Counted from the first letter of the stretch, positions 1 to 12,180 are shown. The stretch: DNA of 64,000 nucleotides from Hyposmocoma kahamanoa (GCF_003589595.1 NW_020654422.1:8481921-8545920), one strand, 5' to 3'. A program made the numbers and translations. The notes: generated by a model not told the origin, from the letters alone.

Positions 1-2079
1 GTAATTTATTTTATGAATCGTAGAATGTAAGCGTCCTTGCGGCAGACACCTGGGTACAGCGTTTGTTCCCGGACCGCCCTGCCTCAGCAGATTTGAAGCC
101 ACTGCCAACATGTAATTCTTACCGCAGACCATATTTTACTATGATAATTTTGACATATTATGATATGTAGGAGGGTAGTCCTCCTGAAATTCCGAAATCC
201 GTGCTTTCGATATTTCAGAAAAATATTAAATTTGACAATGTGTATTAATGTTTTGAAAATTTCATAGTATTTATGTAAATAGTTTTGATGTTAAAGTGGT
301 TTTCAACATAAGTTTAAGAAAAAGTATAGGACAATCAGAACATTTGAGGATGAGGGAGTGACGAAATCAAAATAAACTAAGACAAAATAGCGATATAAAC
401 TTAGACTTAACATTTTGTGTAAGCTTACTGCTACCAATAACTCATCTAATTGTATAATTAATAAATAAAATCAAATGCCCAACTTCTTTTTATACAATGT
501 GAGGGAATGACTGTCAAAAATATAGCTTTCAGAATTTTAAATTGAATGTTTTCCTACTAAAAACTTTTTACACGCACAAGTTGAATTTCGTCATTTTGAA
601 ACGTTTATAGTGCTGCTAAGTTTCAAAAAGTCATAAATGCATTTACCATAGATTAAAAATTCGTTCACAAATCGAATGAAGCTAAAAGTGTGAGGAAATA
701 ATTTGTTTTGGTTGGGACATAAAGAATATATAAATGTTTAAATATGTTTACCGTGCTTTTACCACATGATTTCTTTAATTTTGCTAAAACCTAAAGAACA
801 AGAATTTCAAGGTTTTGTAAGTATTGCCCAGGAGTGAATTGAATATTCAAAATAAATAATTTAGATTTTTTTAACCGCCTGTAACGCAGGCACGTAATGC
901 TCAACAATTCTTAACTACAAATAAAATGTTACTTTAACTAAATAGGTCAACTACAATCTTATAGAAATATTCGAAAAATAAGTACCACAAAAATGTCCCA
1001 TGAAATTCTCGTAGCCTTTACGTAGCACTTAATGGAAGGAGCGAACAATGGGTTAACTCCGCGTAATTAAAATAAATTTCCGAAAGATAGGAAGCCCAAC
1101 GGTCTCTATAACAATTCAGTTAACGAAAAGCATTGAAAGAAAAACGTAGGATTGAAATTAAGTTAATAGTCAGCAGCAGGCAGCGAGTGAAAAAACCGCA
1201 GCAGAGCAAAACGGAGGCCAGGTAACCAGCGATGGAGATTGATAGCTAAGCGTATCTATTTCTAGAAAATACTTTGTCCGATCATATGAAATCCTGAAAA
1301 TAAAAGTCCAAAATGAATTAAATATCTAACTTTGCACATCATTTTTACATGAAGATATTTCTCTTTAGGTACTACAGAGAAACAGTTAAATTTTGCTTTT
1401 CTACTGCTTCAGTAGAAAAGCAAAAGGGCTTCCCCTGTAGTTATTAAATTCACATTTATCCCAAAGTTTGCAAGTTGCTCAGCACCGCGCTGCCCGCTAC
1501 CCTGTCAGCCGCGATCGGGCGCTTGTCGACGTCTGTGAATCTGTGTAAATATTCTCCTCCTGCTCTTATTTAATTCATATTAATTTACAGCGTGCAAATT
1601 GCGAGACGCGAGTGGCGACTCCCACACTTCACCTTCTAAAATCTAGACTCGCGTTAAAATACCTCAACGGGATCCATACGAGATTCGGTCGCACCTTTGA
1701 ACGCATTTACAAATTTAATGCCGCGGCTCCACGCCGTCGTGAACGCGTATTCGTGAAATGCATCTGCGCGTAAAAAATACACAGTGTGCATAAGCTCTTC
1801 TGCACATAATGTGCCATACAATCACACTAATCGCATGATTTCAAACTAGAGAATTCCCAGTACTATTTGTTTATTTATTTTTTATTTTGTACATGTACAT
1901 TAAAACATCTTATAATAAAAATTAATATGGTACATGACCCAGTCAGTGTACATGGAGATTTAAAAATGAATTATTAAATTATTATACTTCACATTTAATT
2001 AATTAACGAGATCGACGTGGGGTCTACAACTTTCCCTTTGATGGATATGTACAATACGGAGACATTTTTTTCGATGAGT
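1..2079. other. gene-free AT-rich stretch with a GC-rich patch
   Basis: I find no supported coding exon or RNA gene here. Most of it is low-complexity AT-rich DNA. Around 1480-1760 the composition becomes clearly GC-rich and non-repetitive, with several CpG-containing words. This could be conserved noncoding or regulatory DNA, but only the composition supports that. Confidence 0.4.
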
Positions 2080-2215
2080 ACCAGAGCTATGGAATTAAGT
2101 CTGAGGCACTTTCCAGAATACCCAGGCCAGAACCAATTTAGAACAGTTCATTTCTCAATTTGGTCCTTCCGGGAATCGAACTCGGGACCTCCTCATCCAG
2201 CGCCCATAGTTATTA
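2080..2215 (-). repeat. tRNA-derived SINE (family C), partial
   Basis: The plus strand reads GGGAATCGAACTCGGGACCT, the reverse complement of a tRNA-like T-arm/B-box. It is followed by the family C block CATCCAGCGCCCA. The same block recurs at 15785-15905, 24005-24190 and 34793-34925, so this is a dispersed element with its tRNA-like head on the minus strand. This copy lacks the A-box end. Confidence 0.7.
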
Positions 2216-2585
2216 TAGATAATTCTAATTAATTGATGCATACATTTTTCTTTACAATTATTATTATTCACTTTAAATTATGACATACACGATTATGATA
2301 TCTCGTATTAAACCAATTAACTTCAATTTATTGTCTAATTATTGTTTTTACATTTAGTCTTAATCTATCAGTGTATTATTGGATTATTGTATTTGCTTTT
2401 ATTTAAGAGGGCCGAATAGGTTTAAGAGCAGATTTGAAGCGAATAAATAAATTATTATCATTGTATAACAAAGTTAATTGAATGTCACAACGTTTGACCA
2501 CCACAATATTCAACTCCACTCCACTAGTTTATTATAAATATTAATACAAACATCGAACACTAAGATAAAATTTCCTTCAATCCTG

Positions 2586-2765
2586 GTGAAATTACAGGCA
2601 CATGGGACTTGTCAACTCATGTATCAAGGTGACGGGCGCAGTGGCAGTACCCCTCAGATCTTTGCGATTTAAAGCTCTGAGTGGCACTGCAACTGTTATG
2701 TACAGGTGCGTAGCTTATCATCAGGCGCACCACTTGTTCGTCCCGTCACTTGATGTTAAAAAAAG
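2586..2765 (+). repeat. lepidopteran SINE-like repeat (family A), 3' part
   Basis: This copy carries the family A core CAGATCTTTGCGATTTAAAG followed by a CGTCCCGTCACTTGAT-type end. Fifteen or so copies of the core occur in the window in both orientations. The order of segments resembles a widespread lepidopteran SINE-like repeat with a GTGACCACTTACCATCAGGTGG-type tail; the class is my inference. Confidence 0.75.
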
Positions 2766-3510
2766 TTTTCTTCAAAAGTAATAGATTGTAACAAATGGCA
2801 ATAGTAATGGCCCGACGGTAAGAATTAAATGTAGCGTCGTCGTTCCGGGATCGCTGAGTTAGTGCCGCCAGCCGCAGCCGGAAACAGGTGCCGCCGCTTG
2901 TCCGCTCTTACAACTCACTAATTTTATATGTACCTACCTATGTACATGTACCTACCTATATCACCGCCACGAAAGTACCGTCATCAAACAAATACGGCAA
3001 ATTTGTATTATGACATATGGCACATAAAATTACAACTTTGCTTAGTTAGTTATACATTTACGTTACAATAACTACACCACTGTTACACTATATTTATTTT
3101 AAAATTTACATTACGATGTCTTCTATACGAAAAAAAATTTGGACCACTGTAAATGAACCATCCTGTATTTCTCATCGATCATTTGTTTTACACTGGAAAA
3201 AATTAATATGCGACATTAATTTTATCATAATATTTCTTAAATATTGATAATAAGGAAATAAATGAAGGGATTATTAAGGTCACCATTCATTTCCATGAGA
3301 AAAGGGAATGAAAGTTTCTATAATATATATATTAGGAACACCCAGAAGCAATAATTCACATCCTTTTGTCTCTACAAATCTGATTTATTTACAACGACCG
3401 TATGTAACAAAAATAATGAAATTTGAATAATTTCAAAAACGTTGCAATTACTTTAAGTAATAAGATAGAAAAAGTACAAGTATACTACTATATTTTTTAT
3501 TATCTATTGT
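2766..3510. other. no supported feature
   Basis: AT-rich DNA. A short CpG-rich stretch lies at 2820-2900 and an imperfect palindrome built of TACCTACC and GTACATGTAC words at about 2930-2960. I see no gene. Confidence 0.4.
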
Positions 3511-4258
3511 CTAGTGTCGTAAAAACTCGAATCCGGGAGTTTTTATTTACAAACTCGATTCAATTTTGCACGGCTCTTATGTGGCTTAAAACAGTCACGA
3601 GTCTGAGTCGAGTCGAGCGCAAGTCACCGGAGCACGGACTCGAGTCTAAAAAGAACTCGAGTCGTAAACCTAGATCGAGATTAGAACAAAACTCGAGTTC
3701 GAAAATTGGCCTCGAAGCGACTTGTACTAAACAAAATCTCGAGTACGACACGAAAGGGTTCAATTTTACTGGACAACTACTATTGCCCACGAATTAAATA
3801 CAAAACAAAAACCCAATATGGTGATTTAAAAAAGAAAATCAATAGTTAATTATATTACTGTAATTATACTACACTTTGACACATCAAACCACAACGTCGC
3901 TCAACAGATACTTGCTCCTCGGGTCAACTTACCACCATCGGCCGGCCCCGTGGGTACTCCGTGTGTGGATCCTCTTAGCTTCACCGTGGGATGAAATCGA
4001 CCACGGCTACTAGAGCCGTCGCCACGACAAGGCGGGAACCCCTTCAGGGAGACAACTCGTAAACTACAACTGCACCGACTCGTACTCGAGCGCGAACAGT
4101 TACATAACAGACTCGAGCACTAATGCCGAGTCTGTTCGGAAACTCGATAGCTTCATAATAACATCGAGCAGTGAAGTCCCTGTGTTTATGAGTCGAGTCT
4201 TGTGTACTGGAGTCGAGTCTTAAAATGTAGACTCCTCGAGTTTTTTACAACACCACTA
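3511..4258. mobile_element. MITE-like element packed with ACTCGAG motifs
   Basis: The ends form terminal inverted repeats: AGTGTCGTAAAAACTCGA at 3513-3530 matches the reverse complement of 4236-4257 with small differences. The interior (3600-3760 and 4080-4240) holds more than ten CTCGAG, GAGTCGAG or ACTCGA words in both orientations, many of them palindromic. A block without the motif at about 3890-4070 looks like a later insertion. There is no transposase reading frame, so it is a non-autonomous DNA element. Open reading frames across it are by-products of the repeated words. Confidence 0.65.
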
Positions 4259-4339
4259 TAGTCTAGTACGAGCGGTTCTTACATCATTAAGATACTATAT
4301 TACTTATATGGAATGAATAGCACATGGAACTTTCTACAT

Positions 4340-4930
4340 AGCCGCAGGGAGACGGGCGCAGTGGCAGTGCAGTCAGATATTTGCGATGTAAATCTCTGAG
4401 CGGCACTGTATCTGTTCTGTAGTGCTAGCACGACAAGATACGACTTGCACGAAAGCGAAATAAAGCGAGAGATCTGAACGCGAGACTTTTTTTTGTACAG
4501 ACGTGTAGATGACTCCGCTGCACCTGATATTAAATCGAATGTGGAATCCAAACGTAAAGGTACATAGTGAATTGTTGATACAATCACTGACCTAGCCACC
4601 TCCATCCTGATTGCCTACAAAATGCCTCGTCACACTTCGTTTGAAGGACCCCATATCGTAAGAAGGAGGGAATACGTGCGCTGGAAGGGAGTTCCATTTG
4701 TCGACTGTGCGACAGAGAAAGGTGTCACCAAACTTTTCAGTTCGCGATGGAATACGGCAAGTTGTGAAACAGTCACTACGGAGGCCAACACGCGTGTAAC
4801 AGCTGTATCTCGCATTTTATGTCGCTCTCGCGTTCGTCGCGCCCTGTCGTGCTAGCCCGAATGGTCGGGCGTGTCGCTTACGACCAGGCGTACGACTTGT
4901 TTGTCCTGTCACCTGTTATTATAATAAAAA
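4340..4930 (+). repeat. SINE-like family A copy split by a nested MITE
   Basis: The family A core runs from about 4345 to 4433 and resumes at about 4862 with CGGGCGTGTCGCTTACGACC, through TTGTCCTGTCAC to the AT-rich tail near 4930. The missing middle is occupied by the MITE at 4434-4856, so the SINE-like copy is older than the MITE. Confidence 0.7.
4434..4856. mobile_element. MITE with GCTAGCACGACA terminal inverted repeats
   Basis: The element starts GCTAGCACGACAAGATACGA and its reverse-complemented end starts GCTAGCACGACAGGGCGCGA. Similarity continues inward for roughly 50 bases (AGCGA, TAAA, GCGAGA blocks). There is no transposase. It sits inside a family A repeat. The target duplication is not clear. 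Confidence 0.65.
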
Positions 4931-7085
4931 ATATATAATTTATTTATAATAGGTATTTACAGAGCACTTAACAAAATATATAACACCAGACAAAACTTAT
5001 TGTAAAAATTTGAACACTATAAAGAAAAAAAGAAATTTAAAAAGAAAAATAAAAAATAGTACAAAATTTCATACAACAAAACAAATAATAAATGCAGTAA
5101 CGGAAATTAGTCCTTATAATGGGCCCTTTCGATCGACATCATAAAATTATGTTTCTTTTTTCATCTTCGCTAGGTTCGATTCCCAGATGAAGCAAGCAAC
5201 TTTTAAAACTCTTTGCATGCAGTATTACACAATTTTAAAAAGAAAATAATGTCTTAATGAAGCAAAATATCCTATCTACAATAATTAAAGTACTTTCCAT
5301 CCGTCTCCCATAGCCATGAGAAGCAATGTATAATAAAAAGTATATTAGTTTCAATGTTAAGTAAAATACTCTTAAAATTATTAAATAATAAATACTACTT
5401 AATTGTATAGCAAATACCCCTGAGGAAAATGAATATGGAAGTTCACATGTTGCTCTTTTGTAAACAGATATACATTATGTATTATAGATGCGTTTTGTTC
5501 ACTTTTATCTTTTTTTAATAATAACAACTTTAAAACATAGGGAGAATATCCTGAAGGCGCTAAATAGTTTACATCTGATGTTCTTAATATAATACTATCC
5601 TTCTGTATAATATTTAAAATTCGTAAATGGCAATTAACTTTGAATAGAAACACGATTAAAAATTTATACATTGCCCGTTCAATGAATTCCGTATTGTTGT
5701 AATTTACAACCGGGCACCTTTCGGTCCGCGTCACACCACCGCTGCTAGCCTAACTTAGTGGGAAGTGTAGCATGTAGCATATAACTCATTCTACGTGGTC
5801 CAGCTCTGCTAAATACCTGCCCATCGCAAGCCAGGCTTATTGTTGTCTTATACATTTTTTCTATTAAAATTGTCTTTAATGCATACAATAATATTCTTCA
5901 TTCTCGTTTATTAAATATGTATATACCTTACGTATTTCGGGTTTGATTTCAGAATTTGTTATGGGTAGTAACCCTTTATAGCTACAAATATACGAGTTTA
6001 TGGTAACGACCATGTGGTCTGTGGTAACGACAGCCAAGAGTAGCCAATTAATTTTCGTTCGGTAGGTATATTATGTTTTAACTTTGCTATAGGTACTTTA
6101 CTTTAGTTTTAACTTTTATATAAAAAAACTGACCCCAAAAGCTTAAGTAAAGCTTTGCGGTCCTTTTTTTAGTTTGCGAAAACGGATAAGTGTACGTTTT
6201 CGCTATGTTCTATTTTCATGAAATTTATTACACCTATGTGCCAAGTTTTATTGAAATCGGTTAACGGAAAGTGGGTGAAATCCAATAAACCAGATTCATC
6301 ACCAAATTTGCCACTTTAGATATGGCATGTTTTCTTTCAAATTTGAATGAGATCACTCCTGAGGTTACCTCTTTCCAATAAAAAAAAAATCATTGAAATC
6401 TGTTCACATACCTCCCTTTTTTAAGTCTGTTAAAACATTAATATTTATCGAGTTCTTAGATTTTCGCAATTGTTAAATTAATATTTAATTTTTTTTATAG
6501 AAAATCAACAGCATTTACAATATCATAAATATACTTTTTATTCTTAACATAAATTACAGTTTTATAAGTTTTCCTTCCTCTGAGAAGGACCGTACCCATC
6601 AGCGGGATGTAAATTGTTATAAAAATGTAACACAGTACCATATAAAAGCTCACTAGGCTAAAAAAAATCAGTTAACTTGCCCCATTAGCAAACAGTGTCA
6701 TCTAGTCTAACGAAAAAGAAAAATCAATTTCTTTTGGACTTTCAATTTTGTTAAAAGCTTGTAGTCTCGCAAAAGTATCTTCGATACGTTTATTGAATGG
6801 ATTCTTGTACAATTCAAAGTATTTATCGGAGAGTAAACTTCATCTGAGTGTAGGGAAGGTTAACCAATATTTTTGTAAATTCTGCTTACAGTTTAATATT
6901 AAAAACGATTCGAGTTTTACTTCAATAAGGTCTCGTTGCCTTTACATTTACGTTTTAATTAGCCTTCTCCTTGTAAACCTGCGCATGAAGTTATATATTA
7001 TTCAAACCCGAAGATAGGTAACTTTTTAAGGTTGTGTTGAACATTGCTTAGAAAGCATATTTTACAGATATTCTGGTACTTTGAC
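4931..7085. other. gene-free stretch with weak repeat remnants
   Basis: No supported gene. A tRNA B-box-like word GGTTCGATTCCCAG lies at about 5173 without a convincing A box, probably a SINE scrap. Around 6110-6640 the text, with words such as TTGAAATCGGTTAACGGAAA, has the look of an old dispersed element. Confidence 0.35.
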
Positions 7086-7596
7086 TATACAGGGTATAAT
7101 CGTTAAGTGGGCTCTTTCTAAACCGATATCGACATTAATAAGTTTTTAAAAATAAAACTGGAAATATTCAAAATATTAACGTTAAACGTTCCCATACATT
7201 TAATGTGATATTCATAGAGACGCGTTTGTCGACCTATTTTATGAGATAACAATAAGTTTACATATAACGGAACCGCTATGAATAAAGTAATAAAACAATC
7301 TTTATTTTTTAAAACTTTATTATTTATTTCATAAAAACAAATTGATGTTTATTTTTAAATAAATACATTTTTTTTATTCTAAGCAGTTATTTGAAACTAA
7401 AGCCTCTCTACGAATGTCATGTTAAAAGAATGGGGGCATAATTTTAGATATTTCTAGTTTTATTTTTAAAACGTTATTGAAGTCGTTTTATTCATTAGGT
7501 AACGTACTTTTATATAATGTAATTTCAAAGGTTTTTCATATCTCTTACATTTACGGAATAATCGTCTGGGCATAACTAACGATTGCACCCTGTATA
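7086..7596. mobile_element. MITE with CAGGGT ends and TATA flanks
   Basis: The left end, CAGGGTATAATCGTTA from 7090, is matched in inverted orientation by the right end TAACGATTGCACCCTG to 7592. Both sides are flanked by TATA (7086-7089 and 7593-7596), consistent with a TA or TATA target duplication. The AT-rich interior of about 500 bases has no coding capacity. Ends of this kind suggest a Tc1/mariner-type non-autonomous element (inference). Confidence 0.75.
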
Positions 7597-7689
7597 AGAC
7601 AGTGATATCCCTTCAATGCCATAAAAGTTGCGACGAATAACTGATCAATATGCGATGTGTTTTTTTTAAGAAGTTTTAATTAAATAATG

Positions 7690-7750
7690 GATCTCATACC
7701 ATCATCATCATTGTCAGTCTATCAGTGTCCACTGCTGGACATAGGCATTA
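7690..7750 (+). repeat. fragment of a common lepidopteran repeat
   Basis: The words ATCATCATCATTGTCAGTC and CCACTGCTGGACATAGGC are the start of a repeat widely seen in lepidopteran genomes (recognised from general knowledge). Only the start is present. Confidence 0.45.
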
Positions 7751-8139
7751 TTCAAACAATAAATCTGTCTATCTATTCAACAATTTTATAAATGTGAAAG
7801 AGCCATTGTTTACGCCCCAATCGAACAAACATAGAATATTAAATTCGTTAAGCAAATTGATGACCTATTTTTTTGAATATTCATTCCCTGGGAATAAAAA
7901 ATAAAAATATGATATATCACACGATATTTCACACACTTGATCAAAGTTAACATTGTAGTAACTAACTAGAATAAAGTAGGTATAATCTCTGAGCGATATC
8001 GATCGAATTAAACGAGGAGTTGACATTTTGAAGTTTTCTTTAATTATTATTTTTCTATGGCGACTAAACTTGTTTAGAATGACGAATAGAATTTGTTTTA
8101 ACTGAAAATATTTCAGAAATACTAACTCAACATAACATC

Positions 8140-8412
8140 TACCCATTTACACTTCCCACTGCTGGGCACGGGTCTTTTCTCAGGCGTGGGTTTAGGTCAT
8201 AGCCCGCCATACTAGGCCAATGCGGGTTGGGGACTGTACACGTTTTCGGAATTGTGAACCTTCATCGACGTGCAGGTCTCATCCCTATGTTTTCCTTCAA
8301 TGAAAAACTCTTAGTAAATTTCAAATTAAATTTCGCATATAAATTCCGAAAAACTCGGAGAGGCGAGGCCTCCACGAGAGGTAGTAGATCAAACCATTAG
8401 ACTAGCACGGCT
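8140..8412 (+). repeat. common lepidopteran interspersed repeat
   Basis: The segment runs from CACTTCCCACTGCTGGGCAC through GCCAATGCGGGTTGGGGACT and ATGTTTTCCTTCA to the ACTAGCACGGCTCC end. It matches in order a repeat common in moth and butterfly genomes. It is non-coding. Confidence 0.6.
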
Positions 8413-8761
8413 CCTTACTTAATACTAACTCATAGCCTCTACAAACACGAATGCTTTTTGATTAGATAATAATTATACATCATGTCCTAGTAAAGTTTGC
8501 GCACCTGCTATTTGTGGTTGTTTGCGCAGTTGATTATTTGGTAGACATTATGCTCTGTCAGGTGTCGGCCTCGTTTGATTTGTGTCGTGACCCGCTGATT
8601 GTATGGTTTAATTAACATTACTGCAACATCCAATGAGGTTTATGACTACATAGGGTAGAGATATATTACTCTGAAAAGGAGATAATATGAATTGGGCCGT
8701 GGGAATGATCGACCTCGGCGTTTACATCATAACAAGATTGTGTACGGCCTGAAAAAGGTCT

Positions 8762-8791
8762 AGAACGGACGATCACACGATCGTCCGTTCT
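8762..8791. other. perfect 13-bp hairpin
   Basis: AGAACGGACGATC, a loop of ACAC, then GATCGTCCGTTCT. All 13 pairs are Watson-Crick. It stands in otherwise unremarkable sequence. It could be part of a transposable element end or a structured transcript. Confidence 0.7.
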
Positions 8792-8849
8792 GGACGAAAC
8801 CTGTATGAGACTGTATAAGAAACCTGTTTTTTTATTTATTTTTTATCTT

Positions 8850-9030
8850 ATGATACATAGTGACGGGATTTTCAGTTTTAAGCGACACGTCTGTTTATAG
8901 CAGTTGCAGTACCACTCAGAGCTTTAAATCGCAAAGATCTGTTCATTGCAATACAAGTTGACAAGTCCCATTTGCCTGTAATTTCATTCTTACCCTACAA
9001 AACCGGAACACAGTAATACTTACATTGCTC
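8850..9030 (-). repeat. SINE-like family A copy
   Basis: The family A core is in reverse orientation (AGAGCTTTAAATCGCAAAGA), followed by ACAAGTTGACAAGTCCCAT and AAAACCGGAACACAGTAAT. It abuts the truncated end of the mariner copy. Confidence 0.75.
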
Positions 9031-9034
9031 TTAA

Positions 9035-10090
9035 TTTTTGGAAATAAATAAAAATCACAAGGGCCAGGTCGGGACTGTACGCGGGATGGCTCATGGCGTT
9101 GCTTACCTTCAAAAATTAATTTGTATGTTTGGTCGTGTGAGAACTGGCATTATCGTGGTGCAAGATGATACGGCGTTAACGGTTATTTTTACGGAGTGAG
9201 AAAGTGTCAATAACTTCCAACAAACAAATGGTCGTATACCAATCACTGTTCACGGTACAACGATTCTCCAAAGCAACAGTAGTCACGTGTCCAGTTTCAT
9301 TAAAAAAGATGCAATCATCCGGTTAGAGGCACTTCGCACGCGCGCCATTTTGGTTGGTTTCGGCTCATCTCGAAAGAACCATATCCTCAATTGCTGCTTT
9401 GTTTTGGGATCCCAACTATAAATCCGTGTGTTTTGTATGTTTCATTACCTGTTACTATGTCCCACGCCAAATTTGACCCCTTCATTGAATCTGGTAAGCA
9501 TGGCATTGCACCTAGTGACGCGATCCGTTTTTTGAGCCTCAGTCAAATTTTGTGGGATCCACCGAGAGCACAGCTTTTTCATACCCAAGTATTTGTGTAG
9601 TATTGACTGTATTTAACTCAAGCCTATACCTAAAGATGCCCGAATTTCATGGTATGTCACATGCCTGTCTGTTTTGATCATACGGCGCACAGCATCGATG
9701 TTTTTGTTGTTCACAGCAGTGGACGGGGGACCATCACGAAATTCGTCACTCAGATTCACACGACCACGTTTAAATTCTGCAAACGAGCTATAAATAGTCG
9801 TCTTGCATGGTGTTTCATCACCAAAAGCAATTTGAAGCCGAGCGAAGCTCCGCTGAGCTATTAAATTACACTTAAAGTCGTAGAAAATAATAATACGAAA
9901 ATTTTGACGAATTAAATCTATGGTGATGTAGACAACCAATTTCTAAAATGACGCCACAATGTAAAAACAAGTGACAGTCAGATGAAACAAACTGTATTCT
10001 ACATCCAAAGAGTTCTATTTTCAAATGTTGTAATTACTTTTTAAATATTGTTAATGTAAGTGACCAGTTCCGGAAACTTATAGTGCGCCT
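9035..10090 (-). pseudogene. decayed mariner transposon, copy 1
   Basis: Reading the minus strand from about 9939, the conceptual protein has the mariner N-terminal helix-turn-helix region ([38 protein letters not shown]). After frame breaks it shows the catalytic-domain landmarks HHDNASSHT and a degenerate PAYSPDLA-type motif near 9060-9180. The frame is broken by several stops and shifts. The 5' end keeps an inverted-repeat-like block at 10045-10090 (GGCGCACTATAAGTTTCCGG on the minus strand). The other end is lost where the copy meets the family A repeat. A second copy lies at 51972-53040. Confidence 0.8.
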
Positions 10091-10094
10091 TATG

Positions 10095-10499
10095 TACCTA
10101 CCCATTATATGTATAAGTATATAATGTACTATATGTCGAGTTCTTAGGTTTTCACGATTGCAATACTGCCGAAATGCAACCCTACTTCGTTCTTTTCCAT
10201 CTGCAAGAACCTTCTGACAATGCGACAAGTATTAAGGATGGCTGCTTACTATATTATTGATAAAAATATCTCACAAACACAAAGAAAAAACCTTCGATCT
10301 GTCTGAACTAGAACATTCAAATAGATTTTTTTTTTGTGTTTTTTCGGTTTTGGTATCAATAATAACAAAAAAAGGATGAAAATTATTTCGTGATTTTTTT
10401 AATTTGACCCTGTAACTCATTCCAAAAGTGTTAGATGTAAACAATTTTCAACTTTTTTAAACTACGCAATATTACGAGAAGGTTAGGGTGATTGGAAGT
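10095..10499. other. no supported feature
   Basis: AT-rich DNA with poly(T) and poly(A) runs around 10325-10375. No gene or clear repeat is seen. Confidence 0.35.
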
Positions 10500-10720
10500 A
10501 GGTGGTCGTAGGGCAAAGCCCGTCTGCGTATCATCGTCCTACAATTATTTATACCGAAAAGCAACACTGCTGTGTTCGGGATTGAAGGCACAGTAGACTC
10601 AAGATTTTATGTTGCACAGGTGGCAACGAGTTTCCGATATTAAAGATCCTACCTTAGGATTACAAATGTTTATAGGCGGCGGTAACCACTTTTCGTTAGG
10701 TGTACTGTGTGTTGTGTTTC
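10500..10720 (+). repeat. widespread lepidopteran SINE-like repeat
   Basis: The segment reads GTCGTAGGGCAAAGCCCGTC, then a TGTGTTCGGGATTGAAGG block and ends near TAGGCGGCGGTAACCACTT. This order matches a very common lepidopteran repeat whose tail reads GGGCGGTGGTGACCACTTAC in consensus-like copies (general knowledge). Family A in this window is probably a relative. Confidence 0.55.
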
Positions 10721-11004
10721 CTATTTTAAATAGGATAAAAAAGTTGCTATAACAATAATACAAAGCCTGAAAATTGACCCTAGGACAAAATTAAATACAA
10801 GTTTTGTGTTGTAAAGTATATAGACGAAGCACATTTAGAAATACCTGAATAGTCTGTCACATTTTTTATTTATTTAGGGGCTTTGATAGTTATTGAACAT
10901 ATTATATATATAAAAACAATGCAACGAAAAAATCGCTTAATACAATCCAAACAGATAAATCAAAATACTACCTAACCAAACATGCTATTTGTTAGCTTAA
11001 AAAA

Positions 11005-11088
11005 TCGGGCGCAATGGCAGTATCCCTCAGATCTTTCCTATTTAAAGCTCTGGGTGGCACTGCAACTGTTATGGACAGGTATGTGATA
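11005..11088 (+). repeat. SINE-like family A fragment
   Basis: It has GGGCGCAATGGCAGTATCCC, CAGATCTTT, TTTAAAGCTCTGGGTGGCAC and TGTTATGGACAGG in the order seen in other family A copies. Both ends are missing. Confidence 0.7.
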
Positions 11089-11089
11089 A

Positions 11090-11904
11090 ATCGTATGAAA
11101 CCACCCAACATTATGCAAGTTGTGTTTCATCTGTCACAAGTTGTGCTTCTTGTCATACCTACTCATAACAAAGCAAATTGAACATGTTATTTAATGCAAC
11201 AATCGATCGATCGAGCAGGGAGTGACGATGGAACAAAACAAAATCAGAATGCGAGGCAAAAGAATGGAAGAATTCAAAATTTAAATTTAAATACGAGTGG
11301 CCAGGAACCGGAGAAAGGCGATAAAAAGGTGGGATGATGATGCAAGAAGGTCCCACCGTCACAACCGTTCGGCCACGAAGGCAGTTGTGGAATACAAATA
11401 AAATTTATTTGTATTATGAGACCCTTTTTTTATGCTTTATGATATTAAAAATTTACAGAACTACAGTGTATACAGAGCAAACAATACTTGGTACAATGCG
11501 TCGGTTTTGCTATTGACTTTTTATTTTGCTCAAGCCGAGGATAATGGACGCTTTTATGCAAATGCACCATCCGCACTGCATCATATGCAACAAGAGGCAG
11601 GGAATGCAAATAGAACAAGACATTCTAGCTTTATGTATTGAGAGAGATTCCACAAATCATAATTAACCGTTCCATATTCCTACGAGTATATCTGACTCTC
11701 CGTTCTATTTGCAGATTTTCACGGCATTGCTGTAATTCGAAAGATAGGAGCAAACGAGTTTGCTTGAAAGTTTTAGCTAGTTCTGCTTCCTACTCAATGA
11801 TTTCGATATCCATCGTTTGAGTAAGTATTTCTATGAAAATGTTTACCTGACAACCTACACAATTTCTTCAATACGAGGATTATTATGAATTGTTGTTAAA
11901 ATAA
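11090..11904. other. gene-free stretch, possible old coding remnant on minus strand
   Basis: A SINE scrap with AACCGTTCGGCCACGAAGGC lies at about 11360-11383. On the minus strand around 11640-11820 the translation is charged and coiled-coil-like (segments such as FELQQCRENLQIERR) but is interrupted by stops. It may be a dead transposon-encoded protein. I cannot name it. Confidence 0.3.
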
Positions 11905-12180
11905 TAATAATAACGCACACATTCAACACAGCCATGCTCTAGGGAAAAACTGTGCCGCGGGTGCCATAGACACACACATAGACAACCACAAATGACACCC
12001 AAACTCGCGAGAGAAATAAATGTATGCCATGCACATACTTCTCCCGGCCGGCCTGGGTATCGAACCCAGGACCTCTGCGTGGCTTGTTAACCATTCGGCC
12101 ACAGAGGCTGTTAAATGTAAGCCATACGAATATTTCTCCCGACCCGAGAATCGAACCTAAGACCTCTGCGTTCAAATGCG
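11905..12180 (-). repeat. tRNA-derived SINE (family B), one full and one partial unit
   Basis: On the minus strand the head reads TGGCCGAATGGTTAA (A-box-like) followed by GGTCCTGGGTTCGATACCCA (B-box-like), then the body with TGTGTGTCTATGGCACCCGC, ending in a TTATTATTATT tail at the low-coordinate side. A second partial head with GGTTCGATTCTCGGGTCGGG lies at 12113-12178. Family B is also at 41645-41865 and 57296-57492. Confidence 0.75.

Noticed and set aside
3423..3797. 124-codon open frame on the plus strand, with an antisense partner
   Set aside because: It is produced by the repeated ACTCGAG words of the MITE-like element.
4300..4855. Open frames on both strands
   Set aside because: They lie inside a MITE nested in a SINE-like repeat; no domain or splice support.
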